Shown here one piece after another: positions 28,035 to 37,083 of a stretch of DNA of 64,000 bases. The notes under the pieces were generated by a model. It saw only the letters and a list, made by a program, of their open reading frames with translations, was not told where the DNA came from and did not search any database. The stretch spans positions 1-64,000 of the forward strand of contig JABCZL010000011.1 of assembly GCA_013289685.1 (NCBI GenBank). The letters are read 5' to 3'. The position numbers and the translations under genes are program-made. Each line of letters opens with the position of its first letter. Positions within the stretch are counted from its first letter, which is position 1. This DNA comes from Acidobacteriota bacterium (GTDB lineage Bacteria > Acidobacteriota > Terriglobia > Terriglobales > Acidobacteriaceae).

Positions 28035-28814
28035 TCAAACCAGCCGGATGGCCGCGCCCTCTCCAAAAAGGATCATGGCGATATTTGTGTGCTCGATGAC
28101 GTAGACCGGGTAACCTCGGCTATGCAGCCTTTTTAGAACCGGCCGCACGCCATAGTCGCGGGCGTCATGCCAGACAATTACGCCCTTCTGTCGGTCAATA
28201 ACGCGCAGGGCATTGTCGGTGTCCGACTCGACGCTGTGGCGGTCGTGAGCGCCGTCAATAAATACAAATTGCGGGTGTCCTATCGAAGCGAAATCAAATT
28301 CCAGGGAGTCGGCAAAAATCTGTTTGATCCGGTGGGATTCGTGCCGGCCCAGCCACCGCTCGCCGCTCTTCACCTTCGCTGAGAGCTGTACGTCAACCAC
28401 TGCACTCTCGTCCGGGTGTTCCCTTAGATAATCCGGAGGGAGGTTCATAGTCACAACTCGAGCCTGCGAGTTCACGTTCGAGGCGATGGCCAAGGCGCTG
28501 CGGCCATCGTAGGTCCCAATTTCGAGACAAAGCCACGGGTTCACTGCCCGCGCGAGTGCAGCCAACGCAAAGAGTTCAAAGATGGAGCAGTTGTGCACAT
28601 GCTGAGGCACAGCCTGCAATGAGATCTTGTCTTCGTCCACGAGTCTGGTATTAATCACTTTTGAAAGCGAAACTATTGGCAGATGATTCCGAAGAGCCTC
28701 CGCAGCGAGACGGAAAGTTTGGCGGCGATGCTTTGAGTACGCAGTCAGCGGGTACGATGCGACTTGCAACAGAACTCTTCCCCAGAGAAACAACGCACCT
28801 AAAGCTCTCTTCAT
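28035..28814 (-). CDS. Class I SAM-dependent methyltransferase (CmcI/Methyltransf_24-like)
   Basis: A 259-residue protein. ATG 28814 (MKRALGALFLWGRVLLQ) is chosen over an upstream frame extension to 28964 that has proline/glycine-rich, non-family-like composition. Motif I is WLCLEIGTYDGRSALAIAS, motif II region VVTMNLPPDYL, and HPQFVFIDGAHDRHSVESD is the 'FIDGaH.y..v..D' block shared with the methyltransferase at 20914; GVIVWHDARDYGV follows. The N-terminal hydrophobic stretch may bring it to the membrane where the lipid-linked glycan is built. Confidence 0.8.
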   Translation of the reverse strand: MKRALGALFLWGRVLLQVASYPLTAYSKHRRQTFRLAAEALRNHLPIVSLSKVINTRLVDEDKISLQAVPQHVHNCSIFELFALAALARAVNPWLCLEIGTYDGRSALAIASNVNSQARVVTMNLPPDYLREHPDESAVVDVQLSAKVKSGERWLGRHESHRIKQIFADSLEFDFASIGHPQFVFIDGAHDRHSVESDTDNALRVIDRQKGVIVWHDARDYGVRPVLKRLHSRGYPVYVIEHTNIAMILFGEGAAIRLV

Positions 28815-29037
28815 CTTAAGTCTATCTTTCCGAAGTGCAAGACCTCCGCCGCCTTCAGGCTCGGCTGGCCGGCTGCGAGCCTGTTCCGATGAGGCGCAGC
28901 CGCTTGGGGCTGTGGTTCCAGCTTCTCCGGCGGCAAGGGGCGAAGGCGGCAATGGGGAAGGCATTGGGACGTGCGATAAAAAATTTGGTTCAGGCTGTAC
29001 GCCGACAGAAAGCGGCCTCTGTATTCATGGAGCGCAG

Positions 29038-30099
29038 CTAGGAACCAACTTCTGGTCGCGGGCTATATTTTCTGGGATAAACACGCGGCCGGATCTTGTG
29101 ACGCCACAAACGGGCAAGGGCCAATGGCGTGATCGCGTAAACGACGATGACTATTTTGTCCCACAACAGCAGGCGTTCGTAGGTAATCCGGTCGCGCCAA
29201 CGCTCAACCAGGGAGGCGGGTTGTGTATCCGCTGGCAAGTCGAGCGGATATTTCGGCCACGTGCCACCGTAAAGCCGCTTCCAGTGGCAGATGTAGCGCT
29301 CACTCTTGGCGGCCGTCGCCTGCGGAAGGACTTCAGCGTGTTTTCTGGGGCCGACAATCTGTTTGCTTCTCACCGTAGCATGATGCTGTCCTCTGGTGAT
29401 GGCAGTCAGGTCGGTTCCTTCAAGCGAAGTCAGCTGAGACTCAAAGGGCAACCCGAGAAACTGGCAGATCTGCTGCATGCACAACGATGTATTCGAAGTG
29501 AGATCTTCATAGTTCACTTCGTGCACCTGGCGGCCCCGGGCCTTGAGTGCGTCACATGCCCGCCTTAGATTCTCATTTCCCAGCAACGCCCGGTTGGCAA
29601 AGCCTTCCTTCCGGAACAAGCGTTCGGTGACAGCCGCTCGCACGATGCTTCCCATCACAGCCTGCATATCCCTCCAAAGAAAGATAAAACTAGCATCGGG
29701 AAACTTTTCAGCCATGCGCAAGGCACAGTGGTACCATTGCGGAGTTTTCTCGCCCCAAATTGTCGCCTGTTTGCGGCGCGCCACACCCTGGTAAACAATT
29801 CGGGTTGCCTCCCACACATTGGATACTCGGGCGGGCATGGATTCGAGGGCGATGCAGTGCCTTGATGGTCCTTGATTCCAGAACTCCCATCTCTCCCGCC
29901 ACCTGCCGCTGCGCAACCGCCCGATCAGATAAAGATGCATCGCCGGTAAATCACCTTCATACAAAAGGGCAATCTGAGAATGCTGGTTGAGAAGCGCGTA
30001 AAGCAGCGTAGATCCCGAGCGGGGAACACTCAGGACAAAAAGCGGCCGTGTAGCCTGCGGTGGTGCGGCAGCCCCGGAAGCTTGGACAGCTGGGTTCAT
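29038..30099 (-). CDS. Sulfotransferase (Sulfotransfer_3-like), copy 1
   Basis: A 353-residue PAPS-dependent sulfotransferase expected to sulfate a sugar hydroxyl. The 5'-phosphosulfate loop is PLFVLSVPRSGSTLLYALLN (residues 19-38, R27-S28-G29-S30-T31) and the 3'-phosphate site is FIFLWRDMQAVMGSIVRAA with R143 and S151. A further conserved block is TIWGEKTPQWYH. It ends in a hydrophobic, then very basic tail (RLWRHKIRPRVYPRKYSPR). The next gene downstream of its own start, at 30115, is a close paralogue 15 bases away, so the pair arose by tandem duplication. No PAPS-synthesis gene is in the window. Confidence 0.88.
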   Translation of the reverse strand: MNPAVQASGAAAPPQATRPLFVLSVPRSGSTLLYALLNQHSQIALLYEGDLPAMHLYLIGRLRSGRWRERWEFWNQGPSRHCIALESMPARVSNVWEATRIVYQGVARRKQATIWGEKTPQWYHCALRMAEKFPDASFIFLWRDMQAVMGSIVRAAVTERLFRKEGFANRALLGNENLRRACDALKARGRQVHEVNYEDLTSNTSLCMQQICQFLGLPFESQLTSLEGTDLTAITRGQHHATVRSKQIVGPRKHAEVLPQATAAKSERYICHWKRLYGGTWPKYPLDLPADTQPASLVERWRDRITYERLLLWDKIVIVVYAITPLALARLWRHKIRPRVYPRKYSPRPEVGS

Positions 30100-30114
30100 C
30101 AGGTTACCTCACGC

Positions 30115-31224
30115 TCACAAACGAGAACCTTTATCAAGCGTAGTGGGCCGGCTGAATTGTTCGCTGAGTCGGTGTGAGTCATTCCTCTGAACACTGCGCT
30201 GCCAGGGTCGGGAGCGCCACAAACGGGCCAGTGCTACCGGCGTGATCGCATAGATCAATGTCACCGCCTTGTCCCAATACACGGCACTCTGATAGACAGT
30301 ACGGTCGCGCCAAAGTTCAACCAGGCTCGGTGGCTTGGTGCCTTCCGGAAGTTGGAGAGGATATTTCGGCCATTTACCGCCGTAGCGCTGTTTCGAGCGG
30401 CAGATGTAGCGGCCAATTTTGGCTCGCATGGCGGGCGACAAGGGCTCTACCTGTTTTCTGTCGCCCACGATAACGTCGCGGTGGACCATCGTGTGGTGTT
30501 CACCCTCGCCTCTCAAAATGGCCGACCGGTCGGCCCCCTCCAGACAAGTAACGCCAGTCTCAAACGGTACCTCAAGAAACTGACAAATCTCCTGCATGCA
30601 TTCGAAGGTATTCGAAGTGAGATCCTCGTAATTCACTTCATGCACTGGCCGGCCCTGTGCGCGGATTGTGTCACACGCCTCCTTTAGCTTTTCGTTTCCC
30701 AAGAACACCTTCCTGGTTAAGCTCTTCTTTCTGAAAAAGTTGTGAGTTGTAGCCGCCCGGGTCATGCTTCCAATCACTGCATGTAAATCTCTCCAAAGAA
30801 AAATGAAGCGGGCGTCGGGAAACCGCTCGGCCTGGCGCAACGGGCAGTCGTACCAGTGCGGAGTCTTTTCTCCCCAAATAGTCGCCTGTTTGCGGCGCGC
30901 TACGGCCTGGTAGACAATTCGGGTCGCTTCCCATACATCGGATACCTCAGCGGGCATGGATTCGAGAGCAACCCCGTGCCTTGAAGGTCCCTGATTCCAA
31001 AACTCCCACCTCTCCCGCCATGCGCCGCTGCGCAGCCGCCCCCATAGATAAAGGTGGAGCTGCGGCAGATCACCTTCGTACAGGAGTGCGATCTTAGAAT
31101 GCTGATTGAGGAGCGTGTAAAGCAGAGAAGAGCCAGAGCGCCACACGCTTAGAACGAAAAGCGGACGCATGCTTTGGGTCGGCGCTAGCACCGTATTCTC
31201 GAGGCCTTCGGGTGCAGTCATCAT
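30115..31224 (-). CDS. Sulfotransferase (Sulfotransfer_3-like), copy 2
   Basis: A 369-residue paralogue of the protein encoded at 29038, collinear over nearly its whole length (shared ALLYEGDLP, WEFWNQGPSRH, RRKQATIWGEKTP, EVNYEDLTSNT). The PAPS loop reads SVWRSGSSLLYTLLN, with tryptophan where copy 1 has proline; the 3'-phosphate site is FIFLWRDLHAVIGSMTRAA. Similarity is visible at the DNA level too, so the duplication looks fairly recent, yet the two have diverged enough to act on different positions or sugars (inference). Alternative start: the second methionine. Confidence 0.87.
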   Translation of the reverse strand: MMTAPEGLENTVLAPTQSMRPLFVLSVWRSGSSLLYTLLNQHSKIALLYEGDLPQLHLYLWGRLRSGAWRERWEFWNQGPSRHGVALESMPAEVSDVWEATRIVYQAVARRKQATIWGEKTPHWYDCPLRQAERFPDARFIFLWRDLHAVIGSMTRAATTHNFFRKKSLTRKVFLGNEKLKEACDTIRAQGRPVHEVNYEDLTSNTFECMQEICQFLEVPFETGVTCLEGADRSAILRGEGEHHTMVHRDVIVGDRKQVEPLSPAMRAKIGRYICRSKQRYGGKWPKYPLQLPEGTKPPSLVELWRDRTVYQSAVYWDKAVTLIYAITPVALARLWRSRPWQRSVQRNDSHRLSEQFSRPTTLDKGSRL

Positions 31225-31250
31225 GATCGCGGACCGGACGGTGCGGTTGC

Positions 31251-32429
31251 CTAGCGGATCTCCAGGGCCAGACTTGCCAGTGCGTCAGCCGCGCGTGCTG
31301 GGGTGAAGGGCGCCATTTTCTCCAACGAGCGCGCCCCCAGCCGCTTGGCAAGATATTCATCAACGATAAACTTGGCCATATAGCCCGCCAGTTGCTCCGT
31401 ATCGGAAGGATCGAAAATGAATCCATTCTCTCCATGCGTGACCATTTGCCTGCTGCCAGCATACTTTGAGCACAACACTGGCTTTCCAAAGGCCATGGCC
31501 TCCAGCACCGCAACACCCCAGGTGTCTTGTCTGGTTGGGGAAACGAAAACGTCGGCGCTCCTGTAATACAAGCCGAGATTGTGATATGCCACGGAGCCAA
31601 CTTGATGAACAATGCCACTCAGTCCGTAATCTCTGACGGCAGTGCGCAACTCTTCTTCCTCGCCAGCACCAACGAACAGAACGGAATAGTTCTGAAATCC
31701 CTGTCTCACCAGGATCGCAGATGCCTCAATGAGGTACCGCCATCCCTTGCGCCAATTCAGGCCTCCCACATACAGGAAAACGGGGGGCCTGAGCTCGGGC
31801 AGGGAGGGTTCGTTTGCGCCTGATCGAAGCAGGCGCACATCCGGTACTTGACAGGGATGGCACAGAATCTTGGCTTCCGGCATTCCGATGACGTCACGCA
31901 GATAAGAGGTTCCTTCCTCAGCATTGCTTACGGCAGCATCGGCAAAATGCGCGATACATCGGCGAAGCACGGTCCGCAGTTTGGAGTTGCCGACCGCATT
32001 GACGGAGCAGCCCTCCCAAAAAATAATGACACGAGAACGTCGAAGTAATCTGAACAACAAGGCGCACACAGTCCAACCGCTAAAGCCCGCAGCAAACACC
32101 ACGTCCGGACCGAAGACCGCTAACCTTCTCAAGATCGAGAGCGGGGTGACAATAAATCCCCGGCGAGCCTCCGGAAGCCTTTTCTTGATGTCGACATATC
32201 CCAGCCCCGGCAGAGTCTGCACCGCAAAGCTGTTCTCGTAGCCTGTCGCGAACCCGGGCCAGACGCAGGTAAAAACTACCGTATGAGGACAGCGGGCAGC
32301 GAATTCCTTGAAGATCGGCTGCCAATAATAGCCGCGGGCAAGCGATGGAAAAAGCCATGCCACACGAGTATCTCTGGTTATTCTGAGGGCCCGCCGCTGC
32401 TCGACGATATCAGGAACGATGCTCGCCAT
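31251..32429 (-). CDS. Glycosyltransferase family 4
   Basis: A 392-residue GT-B enzyme whose start overlaps the end of the Wzy-like gene by 20 bases, suggesting translational coupling. Features: VAWLFPSLARGYYWQPIFKE at the N-terminus, FLYVGGLNWRKGWRYLIEAS (donor-site K), VHQVGSVAYHNLGLYYRSAD, and VFVSPTRQDTWGVAVLEAMA with the GT4 glutamates (a W/G variant of the usual EPFG). Donor and acceptor unknown. Confidence 0.87.
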   Translation of the reverse strand: MASIVPDIVEQRRALRITRDTRVAWLFPSLARGYYWQPIFKEFAARCPHTVVFTCVWPGFATGYENSFAVQTLPGLGYVDIKKRLPEARRGFIVTPLSILRRLAVFGPDVVFAAGFSGWTVCALLFRLLRRSRVIIFWEGCSVNAVGNSKLRTVLRRCIAHFADAAVSNAEEGTSYLRDVIGMPEAKILCHPCQVPDVRLLRSGANEPSLPELRPPVFLYVGGLNWRKGWRYLIEASAILVRQGFQNYSVLFVGAGEEEELRTAVRDYGLSGIVHQVGSVAYHNLGLYYRSADVFVSPTRQDTWGVAVLEAMAFGKPVLCSKYAGSRQMVTHGENGFIFDPSDTEQLAGYMAKFIVDEYLAKRLGARSLEKMAPFTPARAADALASLALEIR

Positions 32430-33864
32430 AGACGGTGTTCCAATACTTCTTGTCGGATTGGCCCCTCAGAAACATGCTGATCATGAGAATCGCGAAAAAT
32501 GTCATGAATCGATCGTCCGGCGCACCGCCAAAAGTTGCCGCGACCAATCCCCATACGAACAAATGGGTGTACAAAGCGAGCCCGGCAGCGGCGTAGTAGC
32601 GCAGATCCAATGTAGGGGCGCGCATGATAACGTCCTTGAGATTGACTACGATCAGGACATTTATTACCGCGACGGGGATCAGCCCTGCCAGACCGTTGTT
32701 GTACAAGACCTCCAGGAAGGAATTATGCATATTCCCCGCTTCCTGGAATGCGCCAGGAACTTCTTCGGATAGGAATCTCGACGAGCGGTATCCATTGCCG
32801 AGGATGGGGTGCGCTTGAATTTTTGGCCAGGCCTCAGTCCAGAGATTGGTGCGGCCCGTCAGGGTACCCGCATTCCCCTCCTGGCTATATCTTTCCAGGC
32901 TCTGTCCTAGTGGGGTAAATGCGATGCACAGAATAAGGATGATAGAGAATGCGAAGCTCACGGCGAGCGCCTGCGCCGGCCTCTTGAGCAACAGGAAGAA
33001 CATCAGAAGCGACACGAAGCTGGCAACCATGCCGCCTTTGTTTCCGGCCAACATGATCACCACCACGGCATACATTCCACACATAAGAAACAGGAGATTC
33101 TTTTTGAGCAAGAAAAAGAGGAGGCACAAGAGCAACAGGATCCCGGCAGCGCCTGAAAGCCCGATGTTCGGGAACCGGCCGCCCCTAAAGGGATCTGACT
33201 CAAAAAGCGGCGCCAGGAACGCCTTGGTCACAATAATTAGCGTTCCGAGGAACAGCCCCGCAAAGAGTCGAAGGGTGCCTGTCTCGTCTTCGATTGCTTC
33301 TCCGATGGCGCAGAGCGTTAAGACGATTACACAAAGCTTGAATGCCAACGCCGCCGAATACATAGGCTTCGGCGAGAGTGGACACGAGAGCACCGCTACG
33401 ACGCCGAAAATGGACGCCCACTTTAACGGGCCGGCAAACAAGCGCCGAAGGTAAGCAGGCCGGAAGCAACTGATGAAGACGAGAACGAAAAAGGACAGTA
33501 TCCAGGATAACGCCTGGTAAAATGCGCCAGGGTCCACATGTCCTCCAGCGGCGCTCCTGGTGGTTTGGCTGTGCGTGAATATCGCTTCCGAGACCATCAA
33601 GAAGACCCAAATCACCAACGCGGCGGCCAGGAATGCTGCTCTCCCCCCGACAAGAGTTCTTCGGGAAAAAGGCAGGGCCAGGCACAGTGCGGTGAAGAAG
33701 ATTGCGCACCCGAGGAGAAATGTGAATAGCTCGAACGAAGCCCCTGCTAGGGCCATCACCATCATCGTGAGCATTGCACTTGAGCAAATGCCAAAAACGC
33801 CACGAAGAATGGAACTCCGCCTCCATGCAGCCCAGAGCGGATAAGATAAAGTTGCGCTGGTCAT
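32410..33864 (-). CDS. wzy: Wzy-like O-antigen/exopolysaccharide polymerase (O-antigen ligase superfamily)
   Basis: A 484-residue integral membrane protein from ATG 33864; a TTG at 33942 overlapping the upstream TGA would add 26 residues. About 11-12 hydrophobic helices are present. The Wzy_C/WaaL-type periplasmic loop is recognisable: GRTNLWTEAWPKIQAHPILG, NGYRSSRFLSEE, and NMHNSFLEVLYNNGLAGLIP with the conserved HN. It would polymerise flipped repeat units in the periplasm. A ligase to a lipid core is the alternative; given the Wza/Wzz genes, polymerase is favoured. Confidence 0.85.
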   Translation of the reverse strand: MTSATLSYPLWAAWRRSSILRGVFGICSSAMLTMMVMALAGASFELFTFLLGCAIFFTALCLALPFSRRTLVGGRAAFLAAALVIWVFLMVSEAIFTHSQTTRSAAGGHVDPGAFYQALSWILSFFVLVFISCFRPAYLRRLFAGPLKWASIFGVVAVLSCPLSPKPMYSAALAFKLCVIVLTLCAIGEAIEDETGTLRLFAGLFLGTLIIVTKAFLAPLFESDPFRGGRFPNIGLSGAAGILLLLCLLFFLLKKNLLFLMCGMYAVVVIMLAGNKGGMVASFVSLLMFFLLLKRPAQALAVSFAFSIILILCIAFTPLGQSLERYSQEGNAGTLTGRTNLWTEAWPKIQAHPILGNGYRSSRFLSEEVPGAFQEAGNMHNSFLEVLYNNGLAGLIPVAVINVLIVVNLKDVIMRAPTLDLRYYAAAGLALYTHLFVWGLVAATFGGAPDDRFMTFFAILMISMFLRGQSDKKYWNTVYGEHRS

Positions 33865-33938
33865 ATCTGCATTCGCTATTGAAAACTCCGAATCAAGGTT
33901 GCCGAGCAGTTCCGGAATCGTGCAACGATCGAATGTGC

Positions 33939-35192
33939 TCAAACACCTGCAGTAGCCGCCTTCGTGGCGGCGTTCTCTACGGAGGCGGCTCTCGTGAGTA
34001 CATCCTGGTAGAGCTTGTCCACGAGTTCAGCGCGCGCGGACCAGCTGAGTGTCTTGGCAAAGTCCCACGCGTGCGTCGACATTTGATTCTTTTGCCGCGG
34101 GGACAGCAACGCATATTGTTCAATCGCTTCCGCGAGATTCCTGACGGTTTCCTCGGGCTCGCCGACCGGGACCTTGAGAGAGGCGCGGTCTGGCACCCAA
34201 TCGTGAGCGCCATGCAAATCCAGAGTGACGATCGGAAGACCCATGGCCATGGCCTCAAGCAGCTGCGACCCGAACGAATCGCGCAGGCTGGTGAAGAGTA
34301 GGGCATCATGCTCTGCGTAGGCAGTTCGTAGCTCGGTCCAGGTCAAGCGACTGCCCTTCCAGAAAACCCTGTGCTGAAGATTGCGATCCCGAACCATCTG
34401 GTGAACTGTCTGGGAATCCAATCCATCGCCCGCAATCGTCAACGTCACATTGTTGTGGACCTGTTCCAGGGCATCGAGCGCCAAGGGAAGGGCTTTTCGC
34501 GTAAGCATTCGCCCTACCCAGAGGAGTCTAAGAGCCCCGCCTCGCTCTTCAAAATTCCGAGGTCGTTCGGCAAAGTAGTCTGTAGGAATTGCAGTGTCGC
34601 ACATTAGACTGCTTTCTGTGCAGCCCACTGATCGAACCATATTCAATGTGTCGCGGTTCGCTGCCAAGACAAAGCTCATGCGTCTTAGCCATCGCCTGTG
34701 AAGAGGTGAAAACCGGAGCGCCTTTGTCAAAGTCGAGCGCAGCCGCTCTCCAGGTTTCTCTGCACCGAAGTATGTCAACATGCTTGCCGGAGCAGTCTGA
34801 CCTCCGCCCACCGGACCAAACACCACAGGGATGCACAAGCGCCACAGTTGTGACGGCACATGAACGCTGGCATAAGTGACGTGGTGTGCCAGATGGAATT
34901 CAAACTTGCTAGCAAGCTCTCGAGCTGCCTTCAACGCCGCAACCTGCCAGCATACATAATGCAAGGCCTCGGACTTTTTGACCCACTCGTAAGGCACAGG
35001 CACATATGTGAAGTGTAGATTCGCGATAGGGTTGGCCCGCAGGCCCGCCTCGATCGGTTCCTGATTGCGTTTTGCAACCAACACGTGGACTTCAATGCCG
35101 CGAGCGGCGAGGTGAGTTGCCCAGTTCCAACCAACTCCTGGCTCACTACCGGCGTTCGGCCGGCAGGCGTAAGCAGAAAGCAAAATTCGCAT
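33939..35192 (-). CDS. Glycosyltransferase family 4
   Basis: A 417-residue GT-B enzyme. The N-terminus (MRILLSAYACRPNAGSEPGV) has the 'ACRPNAGSEPGVGW' motif characteristic of a GT4 subgroup in exopolysaccharide loci. Further features: PVVFGPVGGGQTAP, LRLLWVGRMLTRKALPLALD (donor-site RK), VFWKGSRLTWTELRTAYAEH, and LFTSLRDSFGSQLLEAMAMG with the E-x7-E-like element. Its stop touches the possible TTG start of the Wzy gene. Confidence 0.9.
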   Translation of the reverse strand: MRILLSAYACRPNAGSEPGVGWNWATHLAARGIEVHVLVAKRNQEPIEAGLRANPIANLHFTYVPVPYEWVKKSEALHYVCWQVAALKAARELASKFEFHLAHHVTYASVHVPSQLWRLCIPVVFGPVGGGQTAPASMLTYFGAEKPGERLRSTLTKALRFSPLHRRWLRRMSFVLAANRDTLNMVRSVGCTESSLMCDTAIPTDYFAERPRNFEERGGALRLLWVGRMLTRKALPLALDALEQVHNNVTLTIAGDGLDSQTVHQMVRDRNLQHRVFWKGSRLTWTELRTAYAEHDALLFTSLRDSFGSQLLEAMAMGLPIVTLDLHGAHDWVPDRASLKVPVGEPEETVRNLAEAIEQYALLSPRQKNQMSTHAWDFAKTLSWSARAELVDKLYQDVLTRAASVENAATKAATAGV

Positions 35193-35331
35193 GGAAATTA
35201 TTTTGTGAATTATCCCGCCCGGCGCGATTCCGGCTCACTACATAATCCGTAATGGCGATTCGGACCCTCAAGCCAAGGCCGCGAGCAGCAGAAATGGAAC
35301 AAACTGGGGAAACGTCTTCTATTGTGGTGGA

Positions 35332-37083
35332 TTATTTTATAGGCGGAATCCGTGTCTGCGTCGTGTCTACCATTCCGTCCGTATTCGATGCCAGTGTGCC
35401 GGTGCGAGCGCAGGCATCGATAGCGCCCGCGTCACGAGAATTGATGGGTGACAGCCCAAAGATGTTTTCTATGCACTTCAATTCGGAGGCGAATTCAAAC
35501 TGCGTGTGCGTGACCTTGTTCTTGCAGTAGGGGCCGATGCAGATCAGCGGCACACGGAACCCTAGGGTTGGTACGTCATCCTGCACTGGCGGCGGAACAT
35601 GATCGTAATAGCCGCCCCAGTCGTCCCACGTAAGCAATACGATGGAGTGAGCGTAAACATAGGGATTGCTGAAGTAGTTCGCCAGGCGCGCCTGAGTCCA
35701 CGCTTCTCCGTTGCTCATCGTCCCTTGACCAGCATGGTCGCTATTGCCTCCCAGCGTGGGGCTGACGTATGCGATTTTTGGCAAGGTGCACGCCGTCGAT
35801 CCTAAAGGGCCACCGTTGTCGAACCCGACGGAATCTATACACGTGTTCGTTCCGCCACACTGGGAGTCAAGCGTACAGGATGTGGGGTGACTGTTGCTGC
35901 ACATACCACTGCAGTTGCCCACAGCCGTATCGAAGGCAGTATCCTGGTAAACGTGGTTGGCCCAACGCGTCGGGTTGAAATAGATGTCCTGAAAATATGC
36001 CGCCGCATTCCAGCCAGTATTGTGTGAATAGTAGCCCCACGAGGTCGGGTCCGTCCCGAGCACTGCTTCAATTTGATCGGCAATCGTAGTCAGCGCCAAG
36101 CATGGAGCGCCCGGGGTGCCCCCGATACTGTATTGAGTTGAGCAGGTGTCACCCAGCGCGGTACAGCCAGGGTCAGTCGTGCAGGCTTTCCCGCCAGCAG
36201 CGGGATTGAACGTATTGGAACACTTTGCACCCGTTTTACAGACGCACGTACAGGCCGTGGTCTGATGATTGGTACAAACGCCGCCGTAGTAGTCGGTGCC
36301 GGTCGAAGCCTGCGTACTGCCCATTGTCCTAAGGTAAGTGTAAGGAGTCAACGAGCCGTTATGTTTGGCTCCGCATGTCCAACTGCTGGTAAAACCCCCG
36401 TGGGTGCCAGGGTCGGTAGATGATCCGATCGCTGTTGTAAGTGCCCCGTTCCACTCGCCGGAGGAGGCCGCAAACAGGTAGGCGTGATTGGGCAAGGACG
36501 GGCCGCCCATCATGGAAAAATGGTTGTCGGCCAGCCCGTAAGTCGAAGCCAGTTGGTAATAGTAAGGAATCTGTGTGGACGTGAAATAGGTCAGACACAA
36601 GCTGCCGCAAGCCGGAGTTGTCTGCGTTTTATTGCAAGTCGTCGGCCACGCCATTAGGCCTTTGTCAAGTTCGCTGATAAATGCTGACTGAACATGACTG
36701 GGGTCTTGACAGTTGAGAGTCGGGTCTTGTAACTGCAAGTTAACAGTCCCGCTAGTTAATTTTCCGGTAGTGATCTGGGGACAGGAGTCGCCTGCGGAGC
36801 ACTCCGGGCCATTCGGTGTCGTGCATTGCAACGGCTGGCACCAGCCGCCCTGGCCACAAACATCGTGGGTTCCGATCTTGGTGCAGGACGTGCTCTGGTT
36901 GTTCGTGCAACGTTTCGGGCTGTTACCGCCCTGGCAATAGTTCTGCACGCCAGGAAACGTGCCGAACATTTCATCCATCGTGCGGTTTTCTTTGATGACG
37001 AAAATAACATGGTCAATCGACTGCGCCGAGCACTGGCACGCCATGAAGATTAAGAGCGTCCACCTTATCATCGCGTTTTTCAT
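35332..37083 (-). CDS. Secreted phosphoesterase (phospholipase C/acid phosphatase AcpA superfamily) with cysteine-rich inserts
   Basis: A 583-residue exported protein. ATG 37083 is inside ATGA, overlapping the stop of the lipoprotein gene, with GGAGAGAC upstream. Signal peptide: MIRWTLLIFMACQCSAQ. Phosphoesterase-family hallmarks are HVIFVIKENRTMDEMFGTFP near the N-terminus, SMMGGPSLPNHAYLFAA, and LLTWDDWGGYYDHVPPP near the C-terminus (metal-site D and H residues). Unusual are cysteine-dense insertions, at about residues 58-100, 285-335 (CTCVCKTGAKC..., CTTDPGCTALGDTC) and 400-430 (CTLDSQCGGTNTC), which look like small disulfide modules. The substrate may be a phospholipid, phosphorylated sugar or teichoic-like polymer. 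Its place inside a glycan locus is odd. Confidence 0.87.
   Translation of the reverse strand: MKNAMIRWTLLIFMACQCSAQSIDHVIFVIKENRTMDEMFGTFPGVQNYCQGGNSPKRCTNNQSTSCTKIGTHDVCGQGGWCQPLQCTTPNGPECSAGDSCPQITTGKLTSGTVNLQLQDPTLNCQDPSHVQSAFISELDKGLMAWPTTCNKTQTTPACGSLCLTYFTSTQIPYYYQLASTYGLADNHFSMMGGPSLPNHAYLFAASSGEWNGALTTAIGSSTDPGTHGGFTSSWTCGAKHNGSLTPYTYLRTMGSTQASTGTDYYGGVCTNHQTTACTCVCKTGAKCSNTFNPAAGGKACTTDPGCTALGDTCSTQYSIGGTPGAPCLALTTIADQIEAVLGTDPTSWGYYSHNTGWNAAAYFQDIYFNPTRWANHVYQDTAFDTAVGNCSGMCSNSHPTSCTLDSQCGGTNTCIDSVGFDNGGPLGSTACTLPKIAYVSPTLGGNSDHAGQGTMSNGEAWTQARLANYFSNPYVYAHSIVLLTWDDWGGYYDHVPPPVQDDVPTLGFRVPLICIGPYCKNKVTHTQFEFASELKCIENIFGLSPINSRDAGAIDACARTGTLASNTDGMVDTTQTRIPPIK

Noticed and set aside
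28815..29037. Short plus-strand frame and a proline-rich N-terminal extension of the methyltransferase at 28035
   Set aside because: The composition is not family-like, no ribosome site is seen, and ATG 28814 gives a normal methyltransferase start.
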